64,000 bases of DNA from Ovoidimarina sp038744785 (lineage in GTDB: Bacteria; Pseudomonadota; Alphaproteobacteria; Rhodobacterales; Rhodobacteraceae), in contig JBCDLX010000015.1 of assembly GCA_038744785.1 (NCBI GenBank), positions 1 to 64,000 on the forward strand. The letters run 5' to 3'. The position numbers and the translations under genes are program-made. Positions within the stretch are counted from its first letter, which is position 1. Every line of letters begins with the position of its first letter. The notes below the pieces were generated by a model. That model made no database searches and was not told the DNA's origin. It saw only the letters and a list, made by a program, of their open reading frames with translations. Below are positions 34,865-43,656 of the stretch, one piece after another.

Positions 34865-36520
34865 ATGCCCCACCGCCGCATCCTGTCGCTTTGGTTTCCG
34901 CGGCTTGGCGCCGAACGACTGTTGCGCCTTGACCCGGCGCTGTCCGACAGCCCGTTCGCGGTCGCCGAAGCCCGTGGCAATATGCAGGTCCTGTCGTCCC
35001 TGTCGGCGGGCGGCGCGGCGGCAGGGCTAAGCGAGGGTCAGCCTCTGCGCGATGCGCAAGCAATGTGCGAAGGGCTGATCACGCGCCTTCGCAACCCGCA
35101 AGCCGAGGCACGGTTTCTGTCGATCCTACGCCGCTGGGCCGGCAAATTTAGCCCATGGGTGGCCGAAGAAGCGCCAGCGTCATTGATCATCGATCTTACC
35201 GGCTGCGCGCACCTTTTCGGGGGTGAGGAACCACTTTTGAACCAAGTGGCTGAAGATTGTGCGGATATGGGGCTGACGGTGCAGGCAGGGATAGCCGACA
35301 CGCCCGGCGCAGCATGGGCGCTGGCGCGCTTCGCCGGGCAACCCGTGGCCGCGCCGCGTTCAGGCGATGCGATCGACCAAGAGGCTTACGCCACCCGTGC
35401 CCGGGCCGCAAAGCGACGGCACTGGGAACGCGGTGGCCCTGCGCCCGGGCGCGGCAAACCGGAACCGGCGGCGGGACGGATCGCCGTGCCCGGTCAGACG
35501 CGAGGGACTATCGGTCCTTTGCCCGTGGCCGCGCTGCGGCTTGAAACTGAAACGGTCGAAGCGCTCTCCCGGCTTGGTCTCAGGCGTATCGAGGATCTGT
35601 CAGGTCAGCCACGGGCCGCGCTCGCACGCCGATTTGGACGACGGCTCGTGCAGCGCCTTGATCAAGCGATGGGGGTCGAGCCCGAGCCGGTTTCGCCCGC
35701 AAAACCGCAAACTCATTTCGCCGTCCGCCTGACCCTGCCCGAGCCGATCGGGCTGGAAACCGATCTTACCGCTGCGATTGACCGGCTCTTGCCACGGCTT
35801 GAGACGCGTCTTGACGCCAAGGGCCGGGGCGCGCGGCGCGTCAGGCTGGAATGTCATCGAAGCGATCACACAATGGCGGTGATCGAGGTAGGGCTCGCCC
35901 GTCCTTCGGCCAACCCGGACCGCATCCGACCGCTTCTCATACTGAAGCTTTCAGACATCGATGCGGGCTTCGGCATCGATTGCGTGCGGATCGAGGCCGT
36001 TCAAACCGAACCGGTTTATGCCCATCAGCACCGGGGTCATGCCGAGGCCGCCGCTGACGGGCGGGCCAGGCGCGGGCGCGGTGCAGGTATGGACGACCTG
36101 ATCGGCCGGATCGGTGCGCGTATAGGCATGGACGCCATCACACGCGCCCATCCCGCCGACAGCCACATCCCCGAAAAAGCAGCAACCCGGCTCGCCGCCG
36201 CTTGGTCGGAGCCGTCGCAGGACTGGCCTGTGCCGCCCGTGCCACGCCCCCTGTTGATGTGGCGCCCAGAGCCCGTAACGGCCGACCCGCCGCCCGGCCC
36301 ACCACTTACATTTCGCTGGCGGCGGCGGGACTTCGCCACGCTTTCGGCCACAGGGCCCGAGCGGATTGCACCGGAATGGTGGCTTGACGAGCCTGAGTGG
36401 CGCACCGGCACCCGCGACTATTGGCGGGTAACGACGGATAAGGGTGACCGGCTCTGGATTTACTACGCCCATGGCGGAACCATGTCGGCGGGCTGGTTCT
36501 GTCATGGGACATTTGCCTGA
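34865..36520 (+). CDS. imuB: ImuB-type Y-family DNA polymerase-like protein
   Basis: The 551-residue protein belongs to the ImuB branch of Y-family polymerases. The N-terminus RRILSLWFPRLGAERLLR lacks the first catalytic Asp of true polymerases, as ImuB does. Later parts are VAEEAPASLIIDLTGCAHLF and LRRIEDLSGQPRAALARRFG, and the C-terminus ends in a WRTGTRDYWRVTTDKGDRLW segment. ImuB links DnaE2 to the sliding clamp in SOS mutagenesis. A LexA box precedes it. Unusually, imuA is not directly upstream and dnaE2 is not downstream. Confidence 0.88.
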   Translation: MPHRRILSLWFPRLGAERLLRLDPALSDSPFAVAEARGNMQVLSSLSAGGAAAGLSEGQPLRDAQAMCEGLITRLRNPQAEARFLSILRRWAGKFSPWVAEEAPASLIIDLTGCAHLFGGEEPLLNQVAEDCADMGLTVQAGIADTPGAAWALARFAGQPVAAPRSGDAIDQEAYATRARAAKRRHWERGGPAPGRGKPEPAAGRIAVPGQTRGTIGPLPVAALRLETETVEALSRLGLRRIEDLSGQPRAALARRFGRRLVQRLDQAMGVEPEPVSPAKPQTHFAVRLTLPEPIGLETDLTAAIDRLLPRLETRLDAKGRGARRVRLECHRSDHTMAVIEVGLARPSANPDRIRPLLILKLSDIDAGFGIDCVRIEAVQTEPVYAHQHRGHAEAAADGRARRGRGAGMDDLIGRIGARIGMDAITRAHPADSHIPEKAATRLAAAWSEPSQDWPVPPVPRPLLMWRPEPVTADPPPGPPLTFRWRRRDFATLSATGPERIAPEWWLDEPEWRTGTRDYWRVTTDKGDRLWIYYAHGGTMSAGWFCHGTFA

Positions 36521-36540
36521 GCAGACTTAGAAACGAGAAA

Positions 36541-36567
36541 GACCCCCGCCTTGGCGAGGGCCTTTCC
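36541..36567 (+). terminator. Hairpin after imuB
   Basis: A CCCCCGCC/GGCGAGGG stem with a mismatch and small loop is followed by CCTTTCCCTG, about 20 bases after the stop. It is a moderate candidate terminator. Confidence 0.45.
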
Positions 36568-36763
36568 CTGATTAGTCCCCGATGCCGCAGGCTGGGTGGG
36601 GGCTGTTGATCCGCGGCACCGGGGTAGCGTGTTTCTCGCTATGGTTTTAATTTCCCCTAAGAACGGGGCCGGAACACGGAAGGTTTGGTTCCATTTCCCG
36701 GTATCTTTGCGGCATAAATCGGGCGGGCTTGATTTTGAAACGTACCCCGGCCACTCTGATTCC

Positions 36764-37096
36764 ATGACGATCCAGACGATGCCGCAGGCGGCGGCGGAAC
36801 AAACGGCCTTTGACCGACGCGAACTTCAGATGATCCTGTCGGTCTATGGAAGGATGGTCGCAGCTGGCGAATGGCGCGACTACGGCATGTCATTTCTAAG
36901 GGATGTCGCGGTCTTTTCGATTTTCCGGCGCGCCGCTGAGCATCCGATCTACAGAATTGAGAAAAGGCCCAGGCTGCGTGACAAGCAAGGGATGTATTCG
37001 GTCATCGGCATGGATGGCCGTATCCTTAAGCGCGGGCACGACCTTCGGGTCGTGCTTCGCGTTCTAGAGCGCAAATTGATCCGCGCCGTGGACTAA
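36764..37096 (+). CDS. DUF2794 family protein
   Basis: The 110 residues match the alphaproteobacterial DUF2794 family: FDRRELQMILSVYGRMVAAG, EWRDYGMSFLRDVAVFSIFR and YRIEKRPRLRDKQGMYSV. Function is unknown. ATG 36764 is chosen; upstream in-frame starts add unrelated sequence. Its stop overlaps the convergent NlpC/P60 gene by four bases (CTAA). Confidence 0.88.
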   Translation: MTIQTMPQAAAEQTAFDRRELQMILSVYGRMVAAGEWRDYGMSFLRDVAVFSIFRRAAEHPIYRIEKRPRLRDKQGMYSVIGMDGRILKRGHDLRVVLRVLERKLIRAVD

Positions 37097-37962
37097 GGCG
37101 CCCCGAAAAGCGTCACGCGGCGACGTTTAAGCACTGGTTTCTGCTCGCTCTTGGCGATACGGGAGATTGCATGATCCAACGGCTCTTCGACCGTGGCCAT
37201 GTATCCGGCGGTCGCATGCAGTAACGTATCCGCATCAGACAAGAGCCCCACGTGACCCTCCCAAAAGTACAGATCGCCCGCACGGCGTTCGGCACCCAAC
37301 GGAATTTCTTGTCCTAGCCGGGCGCGCTGTTGGTCACTGTCGCCCGGACACGAGACCCCGCAGGCAAGCATCGCAGCCTGCACCAGACCCGAGCAATCGA
37401 TCCCGAATGCCGAGTTTCCGCCCCAAAGGTACGGTGTGCCAATGAACAGACGCGCCACAGCAACTGGATCGTCCTGCCGTCCGCCAATTTCGGCAAGGTG
37501 CATGGCGGGCACATAAAGATCACCGGGCACTGAGTCGGTGGACCACGCAAGCCGGGCCCAGCCATCGGTTTCGTCAAGCACATGAAGTGCCGCGCCAAAA
37601 GGAAGCGGCACATGCCGATCTGTGGTTTTCAGTTCCGGCTTGCCTTTGGCATAGGTTCGCGCCACCGCCACCCTGTGCGTCGGGTCGGGCATCCCGACAC
37701 CCAGCGCCACCGCATCGACCCATCCGACATATCCGTTGGCTTCGGCACGCCCAAAGACCCAGCCTTCCTGTTGATCGAGGACCAGAAACGCATCGCCAAG
37801 CACCAGTTCCCGCTCTCGCGAACCGGTCGGGGTCGATCGGATATCCGTCGTAACATGCCGGGCCCGATGCGGTTCTCCGGCCGTGAAACGATCCGCATTC
37901 ACCTGCCCCTGCAAAGACACGTGGGCCACGCGGCCGTTAAACGGCGTGTCACGCGGGTCCAT
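37093..37962 (-). CDS. NlpC/P60 family peptidase with SH3-like domains
   Basis: The 289-residue protein has two SH3b-like beta segments (about 35-70, 110-150) and a C-terminal NlpC/P60 domain. Its catalytic Cys is in FGIDCSGLVQAAML and its His in WEGHVGLLSD. It probably cuts the gamma-D-Glu-diamino acid bond of peptidoglycan peptides. There is no signal peptide, so a recycling role in the cytoplasm is possible. The ATG overlaps the aminopeptidase stop (TGATG), so the two are co-translated. Confidence 0.9.
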   Translation of the reverse strand: MDPRDTPFNGRVAHVSLQGQVNADRFTAGEPHRARHVTTDIRSTPTGSRERELVLGDAFLVLDQQEGWVFGRAEANGYVGWVDAVALGVGMPDPTHRVAVARTYAKGKPELKTTDRHVPLPFGAALHVLDETDGWARLAWSTDSVPGDLYVPAMHLAEIGGRQDDPVAVARLFIGTPYLWGGNSAFGIDCSGLVQAAMLACGVSCPGDSDQQRARLGQEIPLGAERRAGDLYFWEGHVGLLSDADTLLHATAGYMATVEEPLDHAISRIAKSEQKPVLKRRRVTLFGAP

Positions 37963-39344
37963 CAGCCCAGCATCTCTGGCAGCGCCGCGAAAAGCGCGCG
38001 CGCGCCCTGGCCAACGCCGCCCTTGGGGCGCGCGGGCGCGGGTCTTGGTTGCCACCCGTAGATGTCGAAATGCAGATAGCGCACATCGCCGACGAACCGG
38101 CGCAAAAACAGCGCAGCGGTGATCGAGCCCGCCATGCCCCCCGAGGGCGCATTGTCAAGGTCGGCGATCCCTGGTTCGATCAACGGCTCGTAGGCGTCCC
38201 AGAATGGCATCCGCCAAACCGGATCAGAGACGACACGGCCCGCGGCTTCAAGGGAATGCGCCACCGCGTCGTCGTCAGAGTAATAGGGCGCAAGATCAGG
38301 TCCAACGGCCACGCGCGCGGCCCCCGTCAGCGTCGCCATAGACACAACCAGGTCCGGCGCTTCTTCGGCTGCAAAGGCCAACGCATCGGCAAGGACAAGC
38401 CGACCCTCAGCATCGGTATTGTTGATCTCGACGGTCAGCCCCTTGCGCGAGGTCAGGATGTCGCCCGGCCGAAACGCGCTGCCTGATACGGCGTTCTCCA
38501 CCGCCGGGATCAACACCCGCAGGCGCATGTCTGGCCCGGTGGCCATGATCATCCGTGCCAGACCCAATACGGTTGCCGCACCCCCCATGTCTTTTTTCAT
38601 AAGGGCCATCGAACCGCCGGGTTTCAGGTTCAGGCCACCTGTGTCGAAGCACACGCCCTTGCCCACCAGCGTCAGGCACGGTCCAGAACTGCCCCACCTG
38701 AGGTCGATCAGTCGTGGCGCGCGCGGGCTGGCGCGGCCGACGGCGTGGATCATTGGAAAATTCTCTTCAAGCAGCGTTTCGCCTTCGGTTACGTGCAATG
38801 AGGCGCCGAATTCGCCGGCCAACGCCTCTGTCGCCGCCTGCAACTCGGCGGGGCCCATATCGGACGCTGGCGTATTGATCAGATCCCGGGTCAACGCCTC
38901 GCCCGCCGCAATCGCTTCAAGCTGGTTACCATCGACACCGTCCGGAACCACCAGCTGCGCCTTGGGTGGTGCGGATGCAGCGTAACGGTCGAATCGGTAC
39001 CCCGCGAGAAGCCAACCCAGTGCGGCCTCAGACACATCGAACGTTTCGGGCGCGCCGTCGATCCGGTACACCCCGGCTGGCAGTTTCGACCGAGCAGCCC
39101 CAAGGACGAAACGTCTGCGCCCTGCAGTCCCTGTGCTTCCAAGACCGATCAATGCCCCTGCAACACCGCCCGCATCGCCCGGCAAGCACAAAACCTCGCC
39201 AACTCCCGCACCAAATCCCGACGCTTCCACCCAAGCTGCGATGTCGCCAGTGGCGGCGGTGCACCAATCCGCCAGGCCATCGCTTGTGATGGGGTGCAAG
39301 GGAAGCGCTGCGCTGTCAGGAGCAGCGAATGTCAATGCTGTCAT
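37962..39344 (-). CDS. M17 leucyl aminopeptidase family protein
   Basis: The 460 residues include the M17 signature NTDAEGRLVLADALAF. Metal-ligand regions are VGKGVCFDTGGLNLKPGGSM and MKKDMGGAATVLGLARM, which carries the catalytic Lys. It removes N-terminal residues from peptides with two metals. The downstream NlpC/P60 gene overlaps by one base, which suggests joint processing of cell-wall peptides (inferred). Confidence 0.94.
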   Translation of the reverse strand: MTALTFAAPDSAALPLHPITSDGLADWCTAATGDIAAWVEASGFGAGVGEVLCLPGDAGGVAGALIGLGSTGTAGRRRFVLGAARSKLPAGVYRIDGAPETFDVSEAALGWLLAGYRFDRYAASAPPKAQLVVPDGVDGNQLEAIAAGEALTRDLINTPASDMGPAELQAATEALAGEFGASLHVTEGETLLEENFPMIHAVGRASPRAPRLIDLRWGSSGPCLTLVGKGVCFDTGGLNLKPGGSMALMKKDMGGAATVLGLARMIMATGPDMRLRVLIPAVENAVSGSAFRPGDILTSRKGLTVEINNTDAEGRLVLADALAFAAEEAPDLVVSMATLTGAARVAVGPDLAPYYSDDDAVAHSLEAAGRVVSDPVWRMPFWDAYEPLIEPGIADLDNAPSGGMAGSITAALFLRRFVGDVRYLHFDIYGWQPRPAPARPKGGVGQGARALFAALPEMLG

Positions 39345-39418
39345 TGGGTCCTCAATCGGCCTGTGCGCCGCAAGCCTAACGCTGCGCCTGCGGACCGCAA
39401 GCTGATAGCCGGTATCGC

Positions 39419-39799
39419 CTACAGGGTTTGGCCATCAAGATCCCATGCGCTCATCAGCGAGGCCTCTCCAACCCGCATCATCCGCGCCACGGTCGCACCA
39501 AGTGCTGCGCTGTCATCTGTTACAGCAATCTCTGCGACCGCGTTCGCCACCTGGCAAAGCCCAACGAGCCCAACACCATAGGCAAGATCGGCCAAACTGT
39601 TGGCATCACGCTGCAGGGCCGCGGAGTGACCCTTCCGCCACGCCCGTTCGGCTTGATTGAGCCGTACTGCCAGATCTTCAAGCGTCCGCCCCATCAAGCG
39701 TTCCGCCCCCTGCGGGCCGTGGTCATAGACCAGTTCTTCAAGCCGCAGTCGGTCCACCTGCGCGGGTTCCGCGTAGTGCAGTCTTGAAATCTGGCTCAT
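39419..39799 (-). CDS. Hypothetical helical protein, HPt-like outline
   Basis: The 126 residues are mostly helical (LEELVYDHGPQGAERLMGRT, HSAALQRDANSLADLAYGVG, LVGLCQVANAVAEIAV). The outline recalls histidine-phosphotransfer domains, but the HxLKG motif is absent, so phosphotransfer is not supported. ATG 39799 (MSQISRLHYAEP) has GGGAG ahead; the in-frame extension to 39970 reads through an intergenic-looking region. Confidence 0.6.
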   Translation of the reverse strand: MSQISRLHYAEPAQVDRLRLEELVYDHGPQGAERLMGRTLEDLAVRLNQAERAWRKGHSAALQRDANSLADLAYGVGLVGLCQVANAVAEIAVTDDSAALGATVARMMRVGEASLMSAWDLDGQTL

Positions 39800-40040
39800 C
39801 CCGTTCTCCCTAAAGCGCATGGCCGTAGTACGCCGGACCTGCCAAGAAAGGATTGAAAGAACCGCGAAAACTCGCGGTAAGTCTAGAAAGGACCCCGGCG
39901 TGCACACACCCCCGCCGCCGGTCACCGTGCCTCGTGAATCGGGCCGGACGCCAGCCTTAGGCATGTGCACCTACAACGCAGCGCTTTCGTTCCTGCTCCG
40001 GCTTCGCTAGAGACGCCGGAACGCCCCGGAGCCGACGACT
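39800..40040. other. Intergenic region before sbtA
   Basis: This 241-base divergent region holds a small perfect hairpin ACCGCGA-AAAC-TCGCGGT (39861-39878). No clear promoter consensus was recognized. Confidence 0.4.
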
Positions 40041-41018
40041 ATGTCCGATATCCTTTCGCTTGCTGCAGAGAATCTGATTTCGCCTATCATCCTGAGCTTT
40101 GCGCTTGGTCTTCTGGCGGCGTTTGCGCGGTCCGACCTGACAATCCCAGAGGCGGTCGCCAAAGGGATGTCCATCTATCTGTTGTTCGCCATCGGGTTCA
40201 AAGGCGGTGCTGGCGTGGCGGCTCACGGAATCGACGGGCGCCTGGTGGGGTCGCTTGCCGCCGGACTGGTCCTTTCGGCGGGCATCCCATTTGTCGCCTA
40301 TGCCCTGCTTCGCGCGATGACACGTCTTTCTGCAATCGATGCGGCGGCATCGGCGGCGCATTACGGGTCAATCTCGATCGTGACGTTCGTTGCCGCCACC
40401 AGCGTGCTAGAAGGCCGCGGCGTCGACGCCGAAGGCTACATGGTTGCCGTTGCCGCGATCATGGAAGCGCCCGCGATCCTGTCGGCGCTTTGGCTTGTCG
40501 CGCGGAGCGGCAAGAGCGGAGAAGTTGAACCGGGTCTCTTGCGCGAAATCATGCTGAACGGGTCCATCGTGCTTTTGGTCGGCTCATTCCTGATTGGCTG
40601 GATCACCGGTGAGGACGGGTTGACGCGGATCGAAAGTTTCATCGTGGCGCCGTTCCAGGGCGTATTGTGCCTGTTTCTTCTGGATATGGGGCTTGTCGCC
40701 GGTCGTGGGCTGCGCCAGTCGCGCGGGGCGCTTGGGGCGGGTGCCGTTGCATTCGGTGTGATCATGCCGCCGATTGGCGCGGCCTTTGGACTTGTGGCGG
40801 CACTTCTATTGGGATTGTCGGCCGGCGGCACTGCGCTTCTTATGACGCTCGCCGCATCGGCCTCGTACATCGCTGTGCCAGCGGCAATGCGGGTGGCACT
40901 GCCCGAAGCCAACCCTTCGATTTACCTCACGCTATCGCTTGGCGTGACCTTTCCGTTCAACCTGACGGTCGGCATCCCGCTGTACACGGCGGTCGCGCTG
41001 GCTGCGACCGGAGGATAA
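40041..41018 (+). CDS. sbtA: SbtA-type sodium-dependent bicarbonate transporter
   Basis: The 325-residue membrane protein has about ten segments in two inverted halves. Typical SbtA blocks are NLISPIILSFALGLLAAFARSDL, then LLFAIGFKGGAGVAAHG, SAAHYGSISIVTFVAATSVLE, AIMEAPAILSALWL and LGVTFPFNLTVGIPLY. In cyanobacteria SbtA imports HCO3- with Na+. Here it could supply carboxylases or anaplerotic fixation in a photoheterotroph. A P-II-like gene follows six bases on, the usual SbtB pairing. Confidence 0.88.
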   Translation: MSDILSLAAENLISPIILSFALGLLAAFARSDLTIPEAVAKGMSIYLLFAIGFKGGAGVAAHGIDGRLVGSLAAGLVLSAGIPFVAYALLRAMTRLSAIDAAASAAHYGSISIVTFVAATSVLEGRGVDAEGYMVAVAAIMEAPAILSALWLVARSGKSGEVEPGLLREIMLNGSIVLLVGSFLIGWITGEDGLTRIESFIVAPFQGVLCLFLLDMGLVAGRGLRQSRGALGAGAVAFGVIMPPIGAAFGLVAALLLGLSAGGTALLMTLAASASYIAVPAAMRVALPEANPSIYLTLSLGVTFPFNLTVGIPLYTAVALAATGG

Positions 41019-41023
41019 GTGCC

Positions 41024-41335
41024 ATGGAGATGCACCCAGCCAAACGGGTCGAGATCATCATCGAAGCGCCCATGGAACGGCGCTTGACCCAAGCTTTGAC
41101 CGATAGCGGCGTCACCGGGTTTACGGTGCTTCCGGTCCTCGGCGGATCGGGTCAGTCCGGTCGCTGGAGCCGGGAGGGTCAGGTCAGTCGTGCTGGCGGG
41201 ATGGTTGCGGTCGTCTGCCTAATCCGCGAAGAGCGCCTGGATATGCTTCTGGACGCCGCATTCACGGTCGTGGAACGGCACATCGGCGTGGTTTCAGTCA
41301 GCGACTGCGGAGTTTTACGGGCCGAGCGATTTTGA
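41024..41335 (+). CDS. sbtB: SbtB-like P-II family signalling protein
   Basis: The 103-residue protein has the ferredoxin-like P-II outline: KRVEIIIEAPMERRLTQALT, SGVTGFTVLPVLGGSGQSG, RAGGMVAVVCLIREERLD. SbtB binds adenine nucleotides, including cAMP, and gates SbtA. GGAGG lies ten bases ahead of ATG 41024, which is six bases after the sbtA stop. It has no C-terminal CGPxxC redox tail, only a single Cys in VSVSDCGVLR. Confidence 0.85.
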   Translation: MEMHPAKRVEIIIEAPMERRLTQALTDSGVTGFTVLPVLGGSGQSGRWSREGQVSRAGGMVAVVCLIREERLDMLLDAAFTVVERHIGVVSVSDCGVLRAERF

Positions 41336-41586
41336 TTGGCAGGTCGGGTCCGATGGCCCCAAATGCAAGAGCAACCTAGCATTCAGCTATGACTGCAAGG
41401 CAACAAAGATGCTTGCCAAAAACATGCATTACCCCCCTTTGGCAGAACACGGGCCGGCCCGAAGGCTGGCCCGTGCGCGGTTGAGCTGGGGATCGGGGGG
41501 CGCGTCTCTTTCGCTCCGGTGTGCCGCACGAGGGGGATGAAGTCGGCACCAAGGTCCCGTCGGGGCGAAGAGGCGTACTCCAGCTC
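41336..41586. other. Intergenic region with GC hairpin
   Basis: This 251-base stretch lies between convergent sbtB and a small ORF. A strong stem around 41446-41470 has an UUCG-type loop when read on the minus strand. There is no clear T-run. No gene seen. Confidence 0.45.
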
Positions 41587-41775
41587 TTAGGCGACCGATC
41601 CCGTGTAGGGCAGCGACGGTCGAATACTGGAAAATCCAATGCTCGGGAACGGTACGCGGGGCCCGCCCTTACGCCGCATCCCTGTAATCTCAATAAGTCG
41701 GGACTTCTGGTCGGCAACATAGGTCACCGCGCCTTTGCGGTTCTCGCGGGCTTTCTCGAGCAGCGTCGTGTTCAT
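41587..41775 (-). CDS. Small basic protein of unknown function
   Basis: ATG 41775 starts a 62-residue protein with a strong AAGGAG eight bases ahead, which supports translation. The start is helical (NTTLLEKARENRKGAVTYVA) and the second half is Gly/Pro/Ser-rich (MRRKGGPRVPFPSIGFSS). No Cys, no signal peptide, no known domain. It stands alone between two hairpin-bearing regions. Confidence 0.6.
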   Translation of the reverse strand: MNTTLLEKARENRKGAVTYVADQKSRLIEITGMRRKGGPRVPFPSIGFSSIRPSLPYTGSVA

Positions 41776-42122
41776 GTTATGGCATCTCCTTGGCTTGCTG
41801 GGAACTGTCACACTATGAACGGGACGTTGATCGTCCCTTGACTGTTGGGGTTATCCAGAGATCGCCTCTGTTTCGCCCTATAGTTGCTGGTTTTGCGCCA
41901 AAACCCGGCGGGAATCGGCCTAGATTGCGGCAATTTCAAGGCAGCCAAGCAAAACAAGGGTTCAGGAAAAAAATCGGTCGAACTGCCGTTTCCCGCCAGA
42001 CCACAAACGAAGAAGGCTGCCCGTTTCGGGAGCCAATCCGCGACAATATCGCGTGGGCCCAACGCGCCGTTTGCGATCAGTTTCGCAAACGGCGCAACAG
42101 GATCACGCGCGATTCGCCCGCA
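41776..42122. other. Non-coding stretch between small ORF and asd
   Basis: This 347-base region shows no convincing gene. It holds a small inverted repeat GGGACG-TTGAT-CGTCCC (41821-41837) in the leader or promoter of the small ORF, an A-rich tract near 41970, and a long hairpin downstream of asd (listed separately). Confidence 0.55.
42064..42095 (-). terminator. 12-bp perfect hairpin after asd
   Basis: Arms GCGCCGTTTGCG and CGCAAACGGCGC with an 8-base loop lie 27 bases after the asd stop. There is no T-run on the minus strand, so it may stabilize the asd mRNA or act with Rho. Confidence 0.6.
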
Positions 42123-43145
42123 TCAGGCCTGCTGCAAAACGCGGTTTCCGTAGAGCTCGGCAATCTGCACTGCATTTAGCGCGGCGCCCTTGCGCAGATT
42201 GTCGGACACACACCAGAGGTTCAGAGCATTCTCGGCGGTCGAATCCTGCCGAACGCGACTGATGAAGGTAGCAAAGTCGCCAACGCAATCGACCGGGGTC
42301 ACATAGCCGCCCGGCTCGCGCTTATCGACGACCATGATCCCGGGCGATTGCCGCAGAATGTCGCGTGCCTCTTCCTCATCAAGGAACTCTTCGAATTCGA
42401 TGTTCACGGCTTCCGCATGGCCCACGAAAACAGGTACGCGCACGCATGTGGCCGTGACCTTGATCGATGGGTCGATGATTTTCTTGGTCTCAACGACCAT
42501 CTTCCATTCCTCTTTCGTCGACCCATCTTCCATGAAGACGTCGATATGCGGAATGACGTTGAAGGCAATCTGCTTCTGAAACTTCTCTGGCTCTTTCTCC
42601 TGACCCGGCACGTACATGCCCTTGGTCTGGTCCCAAAGCTCGTCCATACCATCCTTCCCGGCGCCCGAGACCGATTGATAGGTCGATACAACGACGCGCT
42701 TGATCCGCGCCCGGTCATGAAGCGGCTTAAGCGCCACGACCATTTGCGCCGTCGAGCAGTTGGGGTTTGCAATGATCATCTTGTTGCGAAACCCGTCGAT
42801 CGCCTCGGCGTTCACCTCGGGCACGATCAACGGCACCTGCGGGTCGTAGCGGTAAAGCGAAGAGTTATCGATCACGAGACAACCGGCGTCGGCGGCGCGC
42901 GGAGCATAGGTCTTCGTCGCGTCCGAGCCGATCGCAAAAAGCGCGACGTCCCAGCCCTCGAAATCGAAGGTATCAAGGTCCTTTGTCTTGAGTGTCTTGT
43001 CGCCATAGCTAACTTCGGTGCCCAGCGACCTGCGCGATGCAAGTGCCGCCACTTCATCGGCGGGAAACTGGCGCTCGGCCAGGATGTTCAGCATTTCGCG
43101 GCCCACGTTGCCCGTGGCGCCAGCGACGACGACGCGATAACCCAT
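42123..43145 (-). CDS. asd: Aspartate-semialdehyde dehydrogenase
   Basis: The 340-residue NADPH enzyme has N-terminal VVVAGATGNVGREMLNIL, the nucleophile Cys in IANPNCSTAQMVVALKPL, and the phosphate/substrate region with a C-terminal His in RVPVFVGHAEAVNIEF. It makes aspartate semialdehyde for lysine, threonine, methionine and cell-wall diaminopimelate. It is divergent from a rhodanese gene. Confidence 0.97.
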   Translation of the reverse strand: MGYRVVVAGATGNVGREMLNILAERQFPADEVAALASRRSLGTEVSYGDKTLKTKDLDTFDFEGWDVALFAIGSDATKTYAPRAADAGCLVIDNSSLYRYDPQVPLIVPEVNAEAIDGFRNKMIIANPNCSTAQMVVALKPLHDRARIKRVVVSTYQSVSGAGKDGMDELWDQTKGMYVPGQEKEPEKFQKQIAFNVIPHIDVFMEDGSTKEEWKMVVETKKIIDPSIKVTATCVRVPVFVGHAEAVNIEFEEFLDEEEARDILRQSPGIMVVDKREPGGYVTPVDCVGDFATFISRVRQDSTAENALNLWCVSDNLRKGAALNAVQIAELYGNRVLQQA

Positions 43146-43244
43146 TGGTCCTTCTCCTTGGGATAGACGGGCGGCGGTTTAGACCTCTTCACCCGCGAAG
43201 GAAAGAGAATAGATTAGGCAGGAATGCAAACCTGGGAGGACCCA

Positions 43245-43619
43245 ATGAAAGCAGCTAAGGATTTTCTGGAAGAAGCCCACGCGGTGGTGCCGAAAATTTC
43301 TACTGAAGACGGAATTGCCAAACACGCGGCTGGCGGTTCGGTTTTTGTTGATGTCCGAGATTCCGGACTGATTGCCGAAACCGGAACTATCGCAGGGGCA
43401 GAGCGGGTGACGCGTGGGATGATCGAGTTCGTCGCGGACCCCGAAACGCCGTTTCACAACCCCGCGCTTACCCGTGATGCCGACATCGTTCTAATTTGCG
43501 GTGCGGGAGGACAGGCCGCACTTGCCGGCAAGACGTTGAAAGACATGGGCTTCAACAACGTCTCGAACGTAGGCGGCTTCAAGGATTGGAAAGAAGCAGG
43601 CGGACCGGTCGAGGACTAG
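43245..43619 (+). CDS. Single-domain rhodanese
   Basis: The 124-residue sulfurtransferase has the entry motif VFVDVRDSGLIAETGTIAGA and the active-site loop VLICGAGGQAALAGKTL with its catalytic Cys. ATG 43245 has GGGAGGA ahead of it. It may move sulfane sulfur or thiosulfate sulfur; the acceptor is unknown. A shared terminator separates it from the convergent cytochrome gene. Confidence 0.9.
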   Translation: MKAAKDFLEEAHAVVPKISTEDGIAKHAAGGSVFVDVRDSGLIAETGTIAGAERVTRGMIEFVADPETPFHNPALTRDADIVLICGAGGQAALAGKTLKDMGFNNVSNVGGFKDWKEAGGPVED

Positions 43620-43656
43620 ATCCTCAAAGGTTGCCATCGCGACACTAAAGCTGAAC

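Noticed and set aside
34666..34932. Short frame before imuB as a possible imuA remnant
   Set aside because: No RecA-like or ImuA-like motif is visible; the region instead holds the imuB promoter and LexA box.
39419..39799. Histidine phosphotransfer protein
   Set aside because: The helical outline fits but the phosphoacceptor HxLKG motif is missing.
40667..41335. Long frame spanning the end of sbtA into sbtB as one protein
   Set aside because: The start lies out of frame inside sbtA; the true SbtB start is ATG 41024 with GGAGG ahead.
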